Shown: piece after piece, positions 55,708 to 64,000 of the stretch | How the letters are laid out: each line of letters starts with the position of its first letter | Numbering within the stretch: position 1 is the stretch's first letter | Assembly: GCA_023838465.1 (NCBI GenBank) | Contig: JAIVEQ010000009.1 | Location: forward strand, 25,320-89,319 | Length of the DNA stretch: 64,000 nucleotides | Source of the DNA: Candidatus Thiodiazotropha sp. | GTDB taxonomy: Bacteria > Pseudomonadota > Gammaproteobacteria > Chromatiales > Chromatiaceae | Reading direction: 5' to 3' | Made by a program: the position numbers and the translations under genes | The notes under the pieces: model-generated | What the model was told of the DNA's origin: nothing | Database searches by the model: none | Seen by the model: only the letters and a program-made list of their open reading frames with translations

Positions 55708-56538
55708 ATGCAAAAAAAATTACCCAGACTACCCGTGGTACTGGCCATCGGTGGACACGACCCAAGCGGTGGAGCCGGTATTCAGGCAGATATCGAGTCG
55801 ATTGGGGCTAACGGTTGTCATGCAACCAGTGCACTCTCCTGCTTGACGGTACAGGACAGCTGCAATGTCAGTCAGCTGATCCCGCTACCTGCTGCCAACC
55901 TAACCGATCAGGCAGTGGCGATTCTCAATGACTGTCAAATCTCAAGCTTCAAGATAGGTCTTCTTGGTAGTCTGTCCGTGACAGAAGCAGTGGTCGGGCT
56001 ACTTAGGGATAACCCGGAAATCCCTGTCATCTTTGATCCGGTACTGGCAGCAGGCGGTGGCAGTGATTTGGCTGATGAAGTGCTATTAAACTATATCCGC
56101 CAAGAGCTACTCCCTTTATGCCAGCTGATAACGCCAAATACGCTGGAGGCGAAAAGACTGACCGAGTCCAATAAGTCGACCACTATCGATGATGATGGTG
56201 AAATTCTGCTTGGTCTTGGTCCAAAGGCCGTTCTGATAACAGGTACCCACGAGCTGACCGGATCTGACAAGGTTACCCACCGACTCTACCAACCTGACAC
56301 AGCACCGATCAGCTCGACCTGGCAACGGTTAAGTGGCGAATTCCACGGTTCCGGCTGTACCCTGTCGGCTGCCATTGCTGCCAGAATGGCCGTTGGAGAG
56401 ACGCTGGAAAAGGCAGTACGCCATGGCCTTGAGTACAGCTGGTTATCCTTACAACGCAGCTTTAGAACAGGTAAATGCCAATCCATTCCAGAACGTCTTT
56501 TCAGAAATCCACGTCAACACCATCATGACCACTCATGA
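55708..56538 (+). CDS. thiD: Hydroxymethylpyrimidine/phosphomethylpyrimidine kinase
   Basis: Phosphorylates HMP to HMP-PP for thiamine. 276 residues. Ribokinase-fold motifs: VLAIGGHDPSGGAGIQADIESIGANGCHATSALSCLTVQD at 11-51, PVIFDPVLAAGGGSDLAD near 108, LITPNTLEAKRL near 138 and the anion hole GEFHGSGCTLSAAIAARMAVGE near 209 (GSGCTLS). An ATG just after the TACAATTCC leader starts it. Its last 14 bases overlap thiE. Confidence 0.94.
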   Translation: MQKKLPRLPVVLAIGGHDPSGGAGIQADIESIGANGCHATSALSCLTVQDSCNVSQLIPLPAANLTDQAVAILNDCQISSFKIGLLGSLSVTEAVVGLLRDNPEIPVIFDPVLAAGGGSDLADEVLLNYIRQELLPLCQLITPNTLEAKRLTESNKSTTIDDDGEILLGLGPKAVLITGTHELTGSDKVTHRLYQPDTAPISSTWQRLSGEFHGSGCTLSAAIAARMAVGETLEKAVRHGLEYSWLSLQRSFRTGKCQSIPERLFRNPRQHHHDHS

Positions 56539-57178
56539 CAAATCGAGCCTGCATGGCCTGTATGCTATTACCGACAGCCTGCTCTGCCCTTCAGAAAACC
56601 TGCAAAATCAGGTGAGGGAAGCACTGCTTGGCGGAGCCCGGATCATCCAATATCGTGACAAAAAGGGAGACCATCCAAAACGTCTGTCTGATGTATCTGC
56701 TTTGCTGCAACTCTGTAGAGAGTACAACGCCCTATTGATCGTCAATGACGATGTCAAATTGGCAAGACAGTCAGGGGCCGATGGTGTCCACCTGGGAAAA
56801 GATGACCCCAGTATGGCCATTGCAAGAGATGAGCTAGGAGAGAAGGCAATCATTGGTATCTCCTGCTACAACCGACTCGAACTGGCTCGCCAGGCCGCTG
56901 CAACAGGTGCCGACTACATCGCCTTTGGCCGCTTTTTTGCATCGACTATAAAGCCTGAGGCCGTACAGGCAGACCTTGAACTGTTAACGGATGCCAATAA
57001 AGAACTTGAACTGCCACTGGTTGCCATCGGTGGAATAACGCCGGAGAATGGCGCCCCATTAATTGCTGCAGGCGCCGACATGCTGGCCGTCATCCACGGG
57101 ATTTTCGGACAATCAGACATCCAAGCTGCCAGCCGTAGACTATGCAGACTTTTCGAGCCGGAGGAGAAAATACTATGA
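56525..57178 (+). CDS. thiE: Thiamine-phosphate synthase
   Basis: Joins HMP-PP and the thiazole phosphate. 217 residues from the ATG at 56525. Motifs: LYAITDS near 12, [25 protein letters not shown] near 37, [47 protein letters not shown] near 70, [15 protein letters not shown] near 131 (GP-x-F-x-T-x-T-K region) and [31 protein letters not shown] near 165. Overlaps both thiD and hemL (ATGA), so thiD-thiE-hemL is one translation-coupled unit. Confidence 0.95.
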   Translation: MTTHDKSSLHGLYAITDSLLCPSENLQNQVREALLGGARIIQYRDKKGDHPKRLSDVSALLQLCREYNALLIVNDDVKLARQSGADGVHLGKDDPSMAIARDELGEKAIIGISCYNRLELARQAAATGADYIAFGRFFASTIKPEAVQADLELLTDANKELELPLVAIGGITPENGAPLIAAGADMLAVIHGIFGQSDIQAASRRLCRLFEPEEKIL

Positions 57179-58458
57179 GCCGTTCCCATACACTCTTTGC
57201 CCATGCGCAGCAACACATACCGGGAGGTGTGAACTCACCTGTCAGGGCCTTCCATGGGGTAGGGGGCGATCCGGTCTTTATCGACTGTGCGGCTGGCCCC
57301 TATATCTACGATCCGGATGGTAAGCGGTATATCGACTATGTGGGCTCCTGGGGACCCATGATCCTCGGTCATGCCCATCATGAAGTCATCGATGCAGTGG
57401 CATCGATCATCAATAAGGGACTCAGCTTTGGCGCCCCTACTGAGCTGGAAACACAGATGGCAGACAAGGTGTGCGAATTGGTTCCCAGTATAGAAATGGT
57501 GCGCATGGTCAGCTCCGGTACTGAGGCCACCATGTCTGCAATCCGCCTGGCGCGTGGCTTTACCGGACGAGATAAGATCGTCAAATTTGAAGGCTGCTAT
57601 CATGGTCACTCCGACTCCTTGCTGGTCAAGGCCGGCTCCGGCATGCTGACCCTGGGTGAACCCTCCTCCCCTGGTGTGCCTGCCAGCCTGGCTGAGCACA
57701 CAATAACCTTGAGTTATAACGACAGTCAGCAGGTACGGGACACATTCGCTCAAATGGGTGACCAGATCGCCTGCATTATTGTGGAACCTGTCGCAGGAAA
57801 TATGAACTGCATCCCACCACGGCCCGGTTTTCTAGAGACCCTGCGAGAGGTCTGCAATCAGCAGGGAGCGATATTGATCTTTGATGAGGTAATGACCGGC
57901 TTCCGCGTCGCCTTGGGAGGAGCCCAGGCTCACTACGGTATCGCTCCCGATCTGACTACCCTGGGTAAAGTCATCGGTGGCGGTATGCCTGTAGGGGCCT
58001 TTGGTGGTCGGCTTGATATCATGCAAAAGATAGCCCCACTGGGGCCTGTCTATCAGGCAGGAACCCTTTCAGGCAACCCTGTGGCAATGTCTGCCGGGCT
58101 GAAGACCCTTGAATTGATCTCACAGCCAGGCTTCTACGAAAGATTATCGCAAAAGGTCGAAAAACTAGTCGATGGCATCATCCAGGAGGCAAAATCAGCT
58201 GGCATTCCGTTAGCTGAAAATCATGTTGGAGGGATGTTTGGTCTGTTCTTCAGCAATGCCTCGCAAATTAACGATTATGACGCGGCGACTACATGTGACC
58301 AGATGCGTTTCAAGCGCTTTTATCATGCTATGTTAGAGCGTGGTATCTACCTGGCGCCATCCGCTTTCGAGGCTGGCTTTGTATCTGATGCCCACAGTGA
58401 AGAGGATATTGAGGCTACCATCCAAGCAGCTGGTGAGTCGTTCAAAACTCTGAGTTGA
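57175..58458 (+). CDS. hemL: Glutamate-1-semialdehyde 2,1-aminomutase
   Basis: PLP enzyme that makes 5-aminolevulinate. 427 residues from the ATG at 57175, which overlaps the thiE stop. Motifs: [23 protein letters not shown] near 16, [45 protein letters not shown] near 116, [18 protein letters not shown] near 236 and the PLP lysine in [19 protein letters not shown] near 261. Full length. The pairing thiE-hemL is common in gammaproteobacteria. Confidence 0.97.
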   Translation: MSRSHTLFAHAQQHIPGGVNSPVRAFHGVGGDPVFIDCAAGPYIYDPDGKRYIDYVGSWGPMILGHAHHEVIDAVASIINKGLSFGAPTELETQMADKVCELVPSIEMVRMVSSGTEATMSAIRLARGFTGRDKIVKFEGCYHGHSDSLLVKAGSGMLTLGEPSSPGVPASLAEHTITLSYNDSQQVRDTFAQMGDQIACIIVEPVAGNMNCIPPRPGFLETLREVCNQQGAILIFDEVMTGFRVALGGAQAHYGIAPDLTTLGKVIGGGMPVGAFGGRLDIMQKIAPLGPVYQAGTLSGNPVAMSAGLKTLELISQPGFYERLSQKVEKLVDGIIQEAKSAGIPLAENHVGGMFGLFFSNASQINDYDAATTCDQMRFKRFYHAMLERGIYLAPSAFEAGFVSDAHSEEDIEATIQAAGESFKTLS

Positions 58459-58524
58459 GTATGCATATAGGATTCGGTCTACTGCTCACGATGGCCGATC
58501 AATTGCGTGTCCGAGCCACTACTG

Positions 58525-60513
58525 ATGGGTGAGTTCTTTACACCTTTGCTGGCATGGATTGGCGAAAACCCCTTTTGGGCTGGCATAGCAGTTTTTATAG
58601 TCGCCTTTTCTGAATCGGTAGCCTTGTTCGGCTTACTGATACCTGGCGTGGTGATGATGTTCGGCTTTGGCGCATTGATCGCCACCGGGACGCTCAACTT
58701 CTGGCCTGTATTTTGGTGGTCCGTTACAGGGGCTGTGGCAGGGGATGGTTTAAGTTTCTGGCTTGGCTGTCATTTTCAGGAGAAGTTAAAAGACTTTTGG
58801 CCCTTCAGTCGCTACCCGGCAACCCTGAATCGAGGTATTGCCTTTTTTGAGCGATACGGCGGGAAAAGTGTGGCTATTGGCCGTTTTTTCGGGCCGGTGC
58901 GGGCTATCATCCCCCTGGTGGCCGGTATGCTGGGCATGTCACCACTGCGATTCCTAATCGCTAACGTCGCTTCTGCGTTGGTGTGGGCCCCCGCTTATCT
59001 GCTACCCGGTATCGTGTTTGGTGCCTCCCTGGAACTGGCATCAGAGGTTGCCTTCAGACTTGTCGCTTTAATGCTGCTACTGCTCTTCCTTGCCTGGGTA
59101 TTGTTTATTCTGGTTCGTGGTCTGTTCCGTTTGATACAACCCCATGCCACAAATTTGGTTCAACATGGCTTTGAATGGGGTCAACTGCATCGCGGGTTCA
59201 GGTCGATATCCCGCTCACTCGCCGATCCAAACCATCCTGAGGCTCGGGGACTGGCCTTCCTTGCCACTCTGCTGCTAATTACTACCTCACTCTTTGTCCT
59301 ACTGACCGGCATTGTCATGGATGGCTCCCTGACAAGCGAAATGGATATGCTTGTATACAAAGCCTTGCAGAGTTTACGTACACCCTGGGGCGACCAGTTG
59401 ATGGTGATGTTCACCAATCTTGGAGACCTTTCAACAATATTTGTAGTGGGATTCGGTATAGCCTCACTACTGCTTCTGCAGGGACATAGACGCGCCCTCT
59501 ACTACCTGCTGGCAGCAGTAGCCTTTGGCCTGATTACACCTTTGCTGCTTAAATACAGCCTGCGTATTCCACGACCTATCAATGCACCGGAATCTCTGGG
59601 GCCCTGGTCTTTTCCCAGCGCCCATGTCATGCGCAGCATCACACTCTACGGATTCTTATCAATCATGATAGCCCGTACCTTGATCAAAGAATGGCGTTGG
59701 CTTCCCTACAGCATTGCCGCCCTGCTAGTCGGCGGAGTGACGCTTTCACGTCTCTATTTAGGCGTCCACTGGTTCACCGACATTCTGGGGAGTGTTTCTC
59801 TCGGTATCGCCTGGATTGCCCTGCTTGGTATTGCTTACTACCGACACGTAGAGGCGGAGTCGCACACAACCACCCTGATAGGCTCCGCCCTGCTGCTGCT
59901 GTTGCTATGCGTAAGTTACAACTGGATTCATATGATTGAGCGAACAACGATCTTTCAGCCTATGCAGGAGAGGCAGGTTGTCTCTTTCCAGACCTGGCAG
60001 GAGAGGCAGATCGATTTCCCACACTACCGCCACGATACCCTGGGGGATGAGAATCATCCCTTAAATATTCAACTGGCCGGTGATCAGCAGCAGCTGGTCA
60101 GTCTGCTAGAACAGCGAGGCTGGGAGAAAGCGGAGATGCTTGGATGGGATAACTTGCTGCTTCTGCTATCGCCCAGCACACCGCTTCAATCACTGCCTGT
60201 ATTACCCCAGGTACATGACGCACACCATGAGCAGACGGTTATGGTTAAACATCTGTCGGAGCAGTCCCGATTGATCGTTAGGCTCTGGTCCACCCCAATC
60301 AGGATCGAGCCTGGTGGTATAGCCGTTGCCATTGGCAATGTCACTGAGCAACAGGCTGAAACCCTGATTGGGCTGTTAAAGATCCCACGCACAGTTCAAC
60401 AGTTCAGTAGCCCGATAAACCGACTGAGCCGGGACCTTGAAACACTTAAGGGCAGTATCAGCTACGAGCCAGGCAAGCTGATCCGGATTCTCCTAGAGCC
60501 CGGCACTCAGTAA
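58525..60513 (+). CDS. Fusion protein: DedA-family, PAP2 phosphatase and LssY-like C-terminal domains
   Basis: 662 residues in the inner membrane (a GTG six codons earlier is an alternative start). Domain 1 (1-200): DedA with FVAFSESVALFGLLIPGVVMMFGFGALI, RFFGPVRAIIPLVAGMLGMS and the GDGLSFWLG segment. Domain 2 (about 250-440): PAP2 lipid phosphatase with KYSLRIPRP, SFPSAHVMRS and SRLYLGVHWFTD, so all three catalytic motifs are intact. Domain 3 (about 475-662): soluble LssY-type C-terminal domain. Likely role: lipid carrier flipping and dephosphorylation, such as undecaprenyl pyrophosphate. Known fusion type, related to Legionella LssY. Confidence 0.92.
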   Translation: MGEFFTPLLAWIGENPFWAGIAVFIVAFSESVALFGLLIPGVVMMFGFGALIATGTLNFWPVFWWSVTGAVAGDGLSFWLGCHFQEKLKDFWPFSRYPATLNRGIAFFERYGGKSVAIGRFFGPVRAIIPLVAGMLGMSPLRFLIANVASALVWAPAYLLPGIVFGASLELASEVAFRLVALMLLLLFLAWVLFILVRGLFRLIQPHATNLVQHGFEWGQLHRGFRSISRSLADPNHPEARGLAFLATLLLITTSLFVLLTGIVMDGSLTSEMDMLVYKALQSLRTPWGDQLMVMFTNLGDLSTIFVVGFGIASLLLLQGHRRALYYLLAAVAFGLITPLLLKYSLRIPRPINAPESLGPWSFPSAHVMRSITLYGFLSIMIARTLIKEWRWLPYSIAALLVGGVTLSRLYLGVHWFTDILGSVSLGIAWIALLGIAYYRHVEAESHTTTLIGSALLLLLLCVSYNWIHMIERTTIFQPMQERQVVSFQTWQERQIDFPHYRHDTLGDENHPLNIQLAGDQQQLVSLLEQRGWEKAEMLGWDNLLLLLSPSTPLQSLPVLPQVHDAHHEQTVMVKHLSEQSRLIVRLWSTPIRIEPGGIAVAIGNVTEQQAETLIGLLKIPRTVQQFSSPINRLSRDLETLKGSISYEPGKLIRILLEPGTQ

Positions 60514-60630
60514 ATATTACATCGTTACCGTGAGAAATAGTCAGGGTTAAAGCAATGCAAGTATTGACCGATTTATTAGTAGTGTCTGCGCAAGGAATTC
60601 TGCTATGACAGGCCAGGAAAGGCACTAAGC

Positions 60631-61737
60631 ATGGAAAATAAAAACACAGGCAGCAATGTACTTAGTCCATTGAAATATCTAATCCGGATAACAATCAGGT
60701 CGTTTTTTGCCGTGCTTTGCTTGTGGCTTACCGCTTCGTGGGTATGGGCCAGCTCAACAGATGTACGTATCGGTGTGTTGGCAAAGCGGGGTTACGAGAA
60801 AAGCATGGAGCGGTGGAAAGCTACTGCAGGGTATCTGAACGAATCCCTACCCGCATACCAATTCAGCATTGTCCCAATGGCCTTCGATGACATCCAGGTT
60901 ATCGTAAAAAACCAGATGGTTGATTTCATTATTGTCAACCCTGGAATCTATGTCGATCTCTCGGTCAAATACGGTATCAGACGTGTCCTGACCTTGGTCA
61001 ATAAACTATCAATCGATAGCCATGTATCTGAATTTGGCAGCGTGATCTTCACCCTAAAGGATCATAATAACCTTCGCCATCTGTCAGATCTCAAAAACCA
61101 GCGTGTAGCAGCTGTCCACCAAACATCGCTGGGTGGATGGATCATGGCACTTAGAGAATTGCGAACATCAGGAGTTGATGAATGGAGCCTCGCCTCCTTG
61201 CTGTTTCTGAACACCCATGATGTTGTTGTCAATGCAGTTTTGAGGCGAGAAGCCGAGATCGGCATTGTGAGAACCGACACCCTGGAGCGAATGGCTCAGG
61301 AAGGCAAACTGAATCAGTATGACCTTCGCATCATATCACCCAAGATATATGGCCATTTCCCTTATGCCGTCAGTACCCCACTCTATCCGGAGTGGCCATT
61401 TGCTCAACTGACAAATACACCACGGACCATTGCAAGGGATGTTGCGATTGCACTACTCAAGTTACCGGCAGACCATAAAGCTGCTCAAGATGCCCGCATT
61501 CATGGCTGGACAATCCCAGAGAATTATCAAACAGTTCATGATCTGTTAAATCTGTTGGAGTTACCACCCTACGAGAAAAACCTACATACCAGGCTCCTTG
61601 ACTCAGTTGCAAATATTTGGCATTGGTACTTAATCATATCACTGGCTCTGTTATTCTTCGTTTTCCTCATTTTCAGGGTGGTACGACTCAACCGTTCTCT
61701 ATCAGAGCACAAAATGGATCTTGAGGAGAGTATGTAG
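60631..61737 (+). CDS. PhnD-like periplasmic sensor module with two membrane helices, ended by an in-frame TAG
   Basis: 368 residues: cytoplasmic start, helix FFAVLCLWLTASWVWA near 28-44, a PhnD/SsuA-like binding domain (VRIGVLAKRGYEKSMERWKATAGYLNESLPAY and VDFIIVNPGIYVDLSVKYGI), then helix WHWYLIISLALLFFVFLIF near 328 and a linker NRSLSEHKMDLEES. This layout is the sensor half of TtrS-like histidine kinases. The frame stops at TAG (61735-61737), but the next codons stay open and spell a PAS domain, so the gene probably once encoded sensor plus PAS domains. The TAG may be CAG (Gln) by one transition. Confidence 0.82.
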   Translation: MENKNTGSNVLSPLKYLIRITIRSFFAVLCLWLTASWVWASSTDVRIGVLAKRGYEKSMERWKATAGYLNESLPAYQFSIVPMAFDDIQVIVKNQMVDFIIVNPGIYVDLSVKYGIRRVLTLVNKLSIDSHVSEFGSVIFTLKDHNNLRHLSDLKNQRVAAVHQTSLGGWIMALRELRTSGVDEWSLASLLFLNTHDVVVNAVLRREAEIGIVRTDTLERMAQEGKLNQYDLRIISPKIYGHFPYAVSTPLYPEWPFAQLTNTPRTIARDVAIALLKLPADHKAAQDARIHGWTIPENYQTVHDLLNLLELPPYEKNLHTRLLDSVANIWHWYLIISLALLFFVFLIFRVVRLNRSLSEHKMDLEESM

Positions 61738-61809
61738 GCTCAGGCTGCCACATTCGATCAGGCAGCTGTTGGACTCGCCCATATAACGCTGACGGGCACA
61801 ATCCTGAGA

Positions 61810-62508
61810 GTGAATAATAAATTGTGTGAGATTGCAGCCTTAACTCAACAACAAATCAAGGAGATCAACCTCAAGGACCTGTTATTCAGCGATGACATTC
61901 CCTTGTGTATCAGCGCTTTCGATGAAATACGCAGCAGAGAGAAGAGTAGCGTCTCAATTCAGCTACGGTTACTCTGCGCAAACGGAACTCTCAAATGGAT
62001 TCAGCTATCACTCTCTCAAAAACCAAATAAAGTGGAACGGGATAAATATCTGGTCGCAGTTATTGATGACATTGATGAATACAAGAAACTTGAGGAGAAA
62101 ACGCTACAAGCTCAACATCAAAAAGAGTTAATTTTGAATATTGCCGGCGATGGCATTATCGGACTCGACAACCATGCCAACCATACTTTTGTCAATCCGG
62201 CAGCAGCGGAAATGTTAGGTTATACCATTGAGGAAATGTTGAATAAGAACAGTCATCAACTCTGGAACCATAGTCGATTGGATGGCAGCGAGTTCCCTGA
62301 ATCCGAGTGCCCTATCACGGATGTTTTAGAGCATGGCAAGGTCCATCACGGGAAACAGGAAACCATATGGCATAAGAATGGAACGGCACTAAAAGTCAAC
62401 TTCATCAGCACACCAATCGAGGAGGGAGAGATAATCACGGGTGCTGTAGTTGTTTTTCATCATGTATCCCGTTCCAAAATTACAGAACCAACCCATCCTG
62501 CATCATGA
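61810..62508 (+). CDS. PAS-PAS continuation of the PhnD-like sensor, in frame after the TAG
   Basis: In frame with the previous gene, 24 codons after its TAG; the interval reads ATFDQAAVGLAHITLTGTILRVNNKLCEIAAL, the start of a PAS domain, without stops. PAS 1 ends near LVAVIDDIDEYKKLEEK, PAS 2 starts QKELILNIAGDGIIGLDNHANHTFVNPAAAEMLGYTIEEML and ends FHHVSRSKIT. No histidine kinase or GGDEF domain follows; the protein ends with TEPTHPAS. If translated alone it lacks a good start. Listed as the second part of a broken sensor gene. Confidence 0.65.
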   Translation: MNNKLCEIAALTQQQIKEINLKDLLFSDDIPLCISAFDEIRSREKSSVSIQLRLLCANGTLKWIQLSLSQKPNKVERDKYLVAVIDDIDEYKKLEEKTLQAQHQKELILNIAGDGIIGLDNHANHTFVNPAAAEMLGYTIEEMLNKNSHQLWNHSRLDGSEFPESECPITDVLEHGKVHHGKQETIWHKNGTALKVNFISTPIEEGEIITGAVVVFHHVSRSKITEPTHPAS

Positions 62509-63967
62509 ATACCGGTAGGTTTATCCGATATTACCTGCTGCTTGTGTTAATTACGGCTACATTCGGTGGTCTGCTCTACTGGGTCATATATCAGCAAACA
62601 CTGAATAGCGTTGTCGATGAGTTCAAACTTGAATCTAATAATCTCATCAATCAATTAACCAAAAGACTAAGTCTTGCCTTTATCGAGATTCACTCTGACC
62701 TGAGATTTCTTACAGAGCAAAGGGAACTGCATGCGCTATTTTCTACAGCGCAAAAAAAAAACAACAACCATTGCAAAATTTACAGGCATCCTGGAAATCA
62801 CTGGCACTACAAAGAAATCGATACGATCAATTGCGATTTCTTGATAATGATGGCTTAGAACTAATCCGTATCAACTTCAATATGGCCAATCCTGAATCGG
62901 TGAGCCGCGATAAATTACAATCGAAAAAATATCGTTATTACTTTACTGAATCCATTGGCAAACCACCTGGCACAATCTATAGTTCACCCCTAGACTTGAA
63001 TATTGAAAATAAAATAATTGAGCTACCTCTAAAACCTACTATTCGCTTTGCATCTTCGGTCAGCTCATCCGATGGTAAAATATTTGGTATTGTCATACTA
63101 AATTACCTGGCAAGAAATTTACTCGATGACTTCCGTAGAGTTTCAGCTGGCTATCCAGGGCATGCCATCCTGCTCAACTGGCAGGGCTATACTTTATTGA
63201 GCCCGGAAAGCGCTCAAGATTGGGGATTCATGTTTCCTGACAGTGCCCAGGAGGGCATTAATGTCAAACACGCTGAAGCATGGCAGACAGTTCAGGATAA
63301 AAACATTGGCCAGGTACTCAACAATAAAGGTCTTTACACTTTCGATTTCGTTCACCCATCTGGTGAAGAATTAAAGCAGTACTGCTCAAGCTGCCTGAGG
63401 ATACTTCTGCACATTCCAAGTCAGTTGGTCCAAGCGAAATTATGGCAAAAATTATCACAAATCCTACCCGTCATACTATTCAGCTTATCTTTTCTCGTAA
63501 TTATTCTTGGGATAGCCCTATGGAACAGGTTGAAACGCTCTGTAAATGAACTTCAAATCCAATCTCTTAACCAGCAGATTTCATATGAACATGACCTATT
63601 TCTCAATGGACCAGGCATAATCGCCAAACTGAGAAATGAGCTTGGTTGGCCAGTTGAATTCATATCCTCCAATGTACAAGACCTATTAGGTTATGAAGCC
63701 AGTCGATTTACGAATGGTGAACTGACATTCTCCAATATCATCGACCCGGAGTATTTATCACAATACTCACAAGAAACCAATCAGGCGGATGTTGATCGTG
63801 TTGAAAGCTTCAAACGCTCATTGTACAAAATTATTGATCAACATAACCGCACTAAATGGATACAGGATAATACACACATCATACGAGATAAGATGGGAAG
63901 GCTGACCCACTTTTTTGGCTATATCCGGATTTCGCAACGACATAATATTCAATTATGTGCAGCATAG
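62505..63967 (+). pseudogene. Second membrane sensor with PAS domain, split by a frameshift in an A10 run
   Basis: Starts at an ATG overlapping the previous stop (ATGA). Part one (62505-62858) has a membrane helix (FIRYYLLLVLITATFGGLLYWVIYQQ), then a helical sensor segment. After A10 at 62752-62761 the original frame decays, while the -1 frame continues with QQPLQNLQASWKSLALQRNRYDQLRFLDNDGLELIRI, a dCache-like periplasmic domain, a second helix (ILPVILFSLSFLVIILGIALW near 63455) and a PAS domain. The frame ends after PAS at 63967, with no output domain. One more A would join both parts. Confidence 0.72.
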
Positions 63968-64000
63968 TATAGCCTTGTAGGCATTTACAGTGTACGAAAT

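Overview
This window looks like chromosomal DNA from a free-living or symbiotic gammaproteobacterium, at a moderate G+C that I judge by eye to be near 50%. Three things point there: the gene order ggt-fdx-coaD-rsmD-M16-M16-ftsY-ftsE-ftsX-rpoH (27.1-37.4 kb), the order yihY/arsC/wrbA beside hda (0-3 kb), and the bioBFHCD operon next to comF (39.9-45.3 kb). All three are arrangements I know from Pseudomonas-like and Chromatiales-like genomes. norEF, periplasmic rhodanese and SSP411-type proteins, a TRAP transporter and a Cys-rich A-type Fe-S carrier would fit a sulfur-oxidising relative such as Sedimenticola/Thiodiazotropha, but that assignment is inference.

Layout. 0-3.8 kb: a yihY-type membrane protein broken by an in-frame TAG, then arsC, wrbA, hda, bolA and a glutaredoxin. 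3.9-10.6 kb: an AGCS amino-acid symporter, then a TRAP cluster (small membrane protein, TatT, DctP, cupin, DctQ, DctM). 10.6-18.4 kb: an EamA exporter behind a probable transcription attenuator, a phosphopantetheinyl transferase, QueD, Amt, three uncharacterised genes (one behind a c-di-GMP-I riboswitch), norEF and a fossil of selO. 18.4-26.7 kb: an NmrA-like reductase with a divergent AraC regulator, a palindromic repeat element, selO, elongator tRNA-Met, ychF, STAS, an orphan ParA, and an L,D-transpeptidase convergent with an Lpp-like lipoprotein. 27.1-37.4 kb: ggt to ftsYEX and rpoH, with a CIRCE operator before rpoH. 37.9-49.3 kb: radical SAM, HAF lipoprotein, biotin operon, comF, HDOD, gspAB and Sel1. 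49.4-60.5 kb: rhodanese, exported SSP411/DsbD-like fusion, protoporphyrinogen oxidase, A-type Fe-S carrier, DUF5063, thiD-thiE-hemL and a DedA-PAP2-LssY fusion. 60.6-64 kb: sensor genes broken by an in-frame TAG and by a poly-A frameshift.

The most interesting signals are regulatory or degenerative. They are: a GEMM-I (c-di-GMP) aptamer 5' of a small secreted four-cysteine protein; a leader with mutually exclusive terminator and antiterminator pairing before an EamA exporter; a near-perfect CIRCE before rpoH; a selO 3'-end fossil from which the norE leader was made; and three broken genes (two TAG, one A10 frameshift). I saw no CRISPR array, phage, intact insertion sequence or toxin-antitoxin locus. 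No wholly new multi-gene system stands out.
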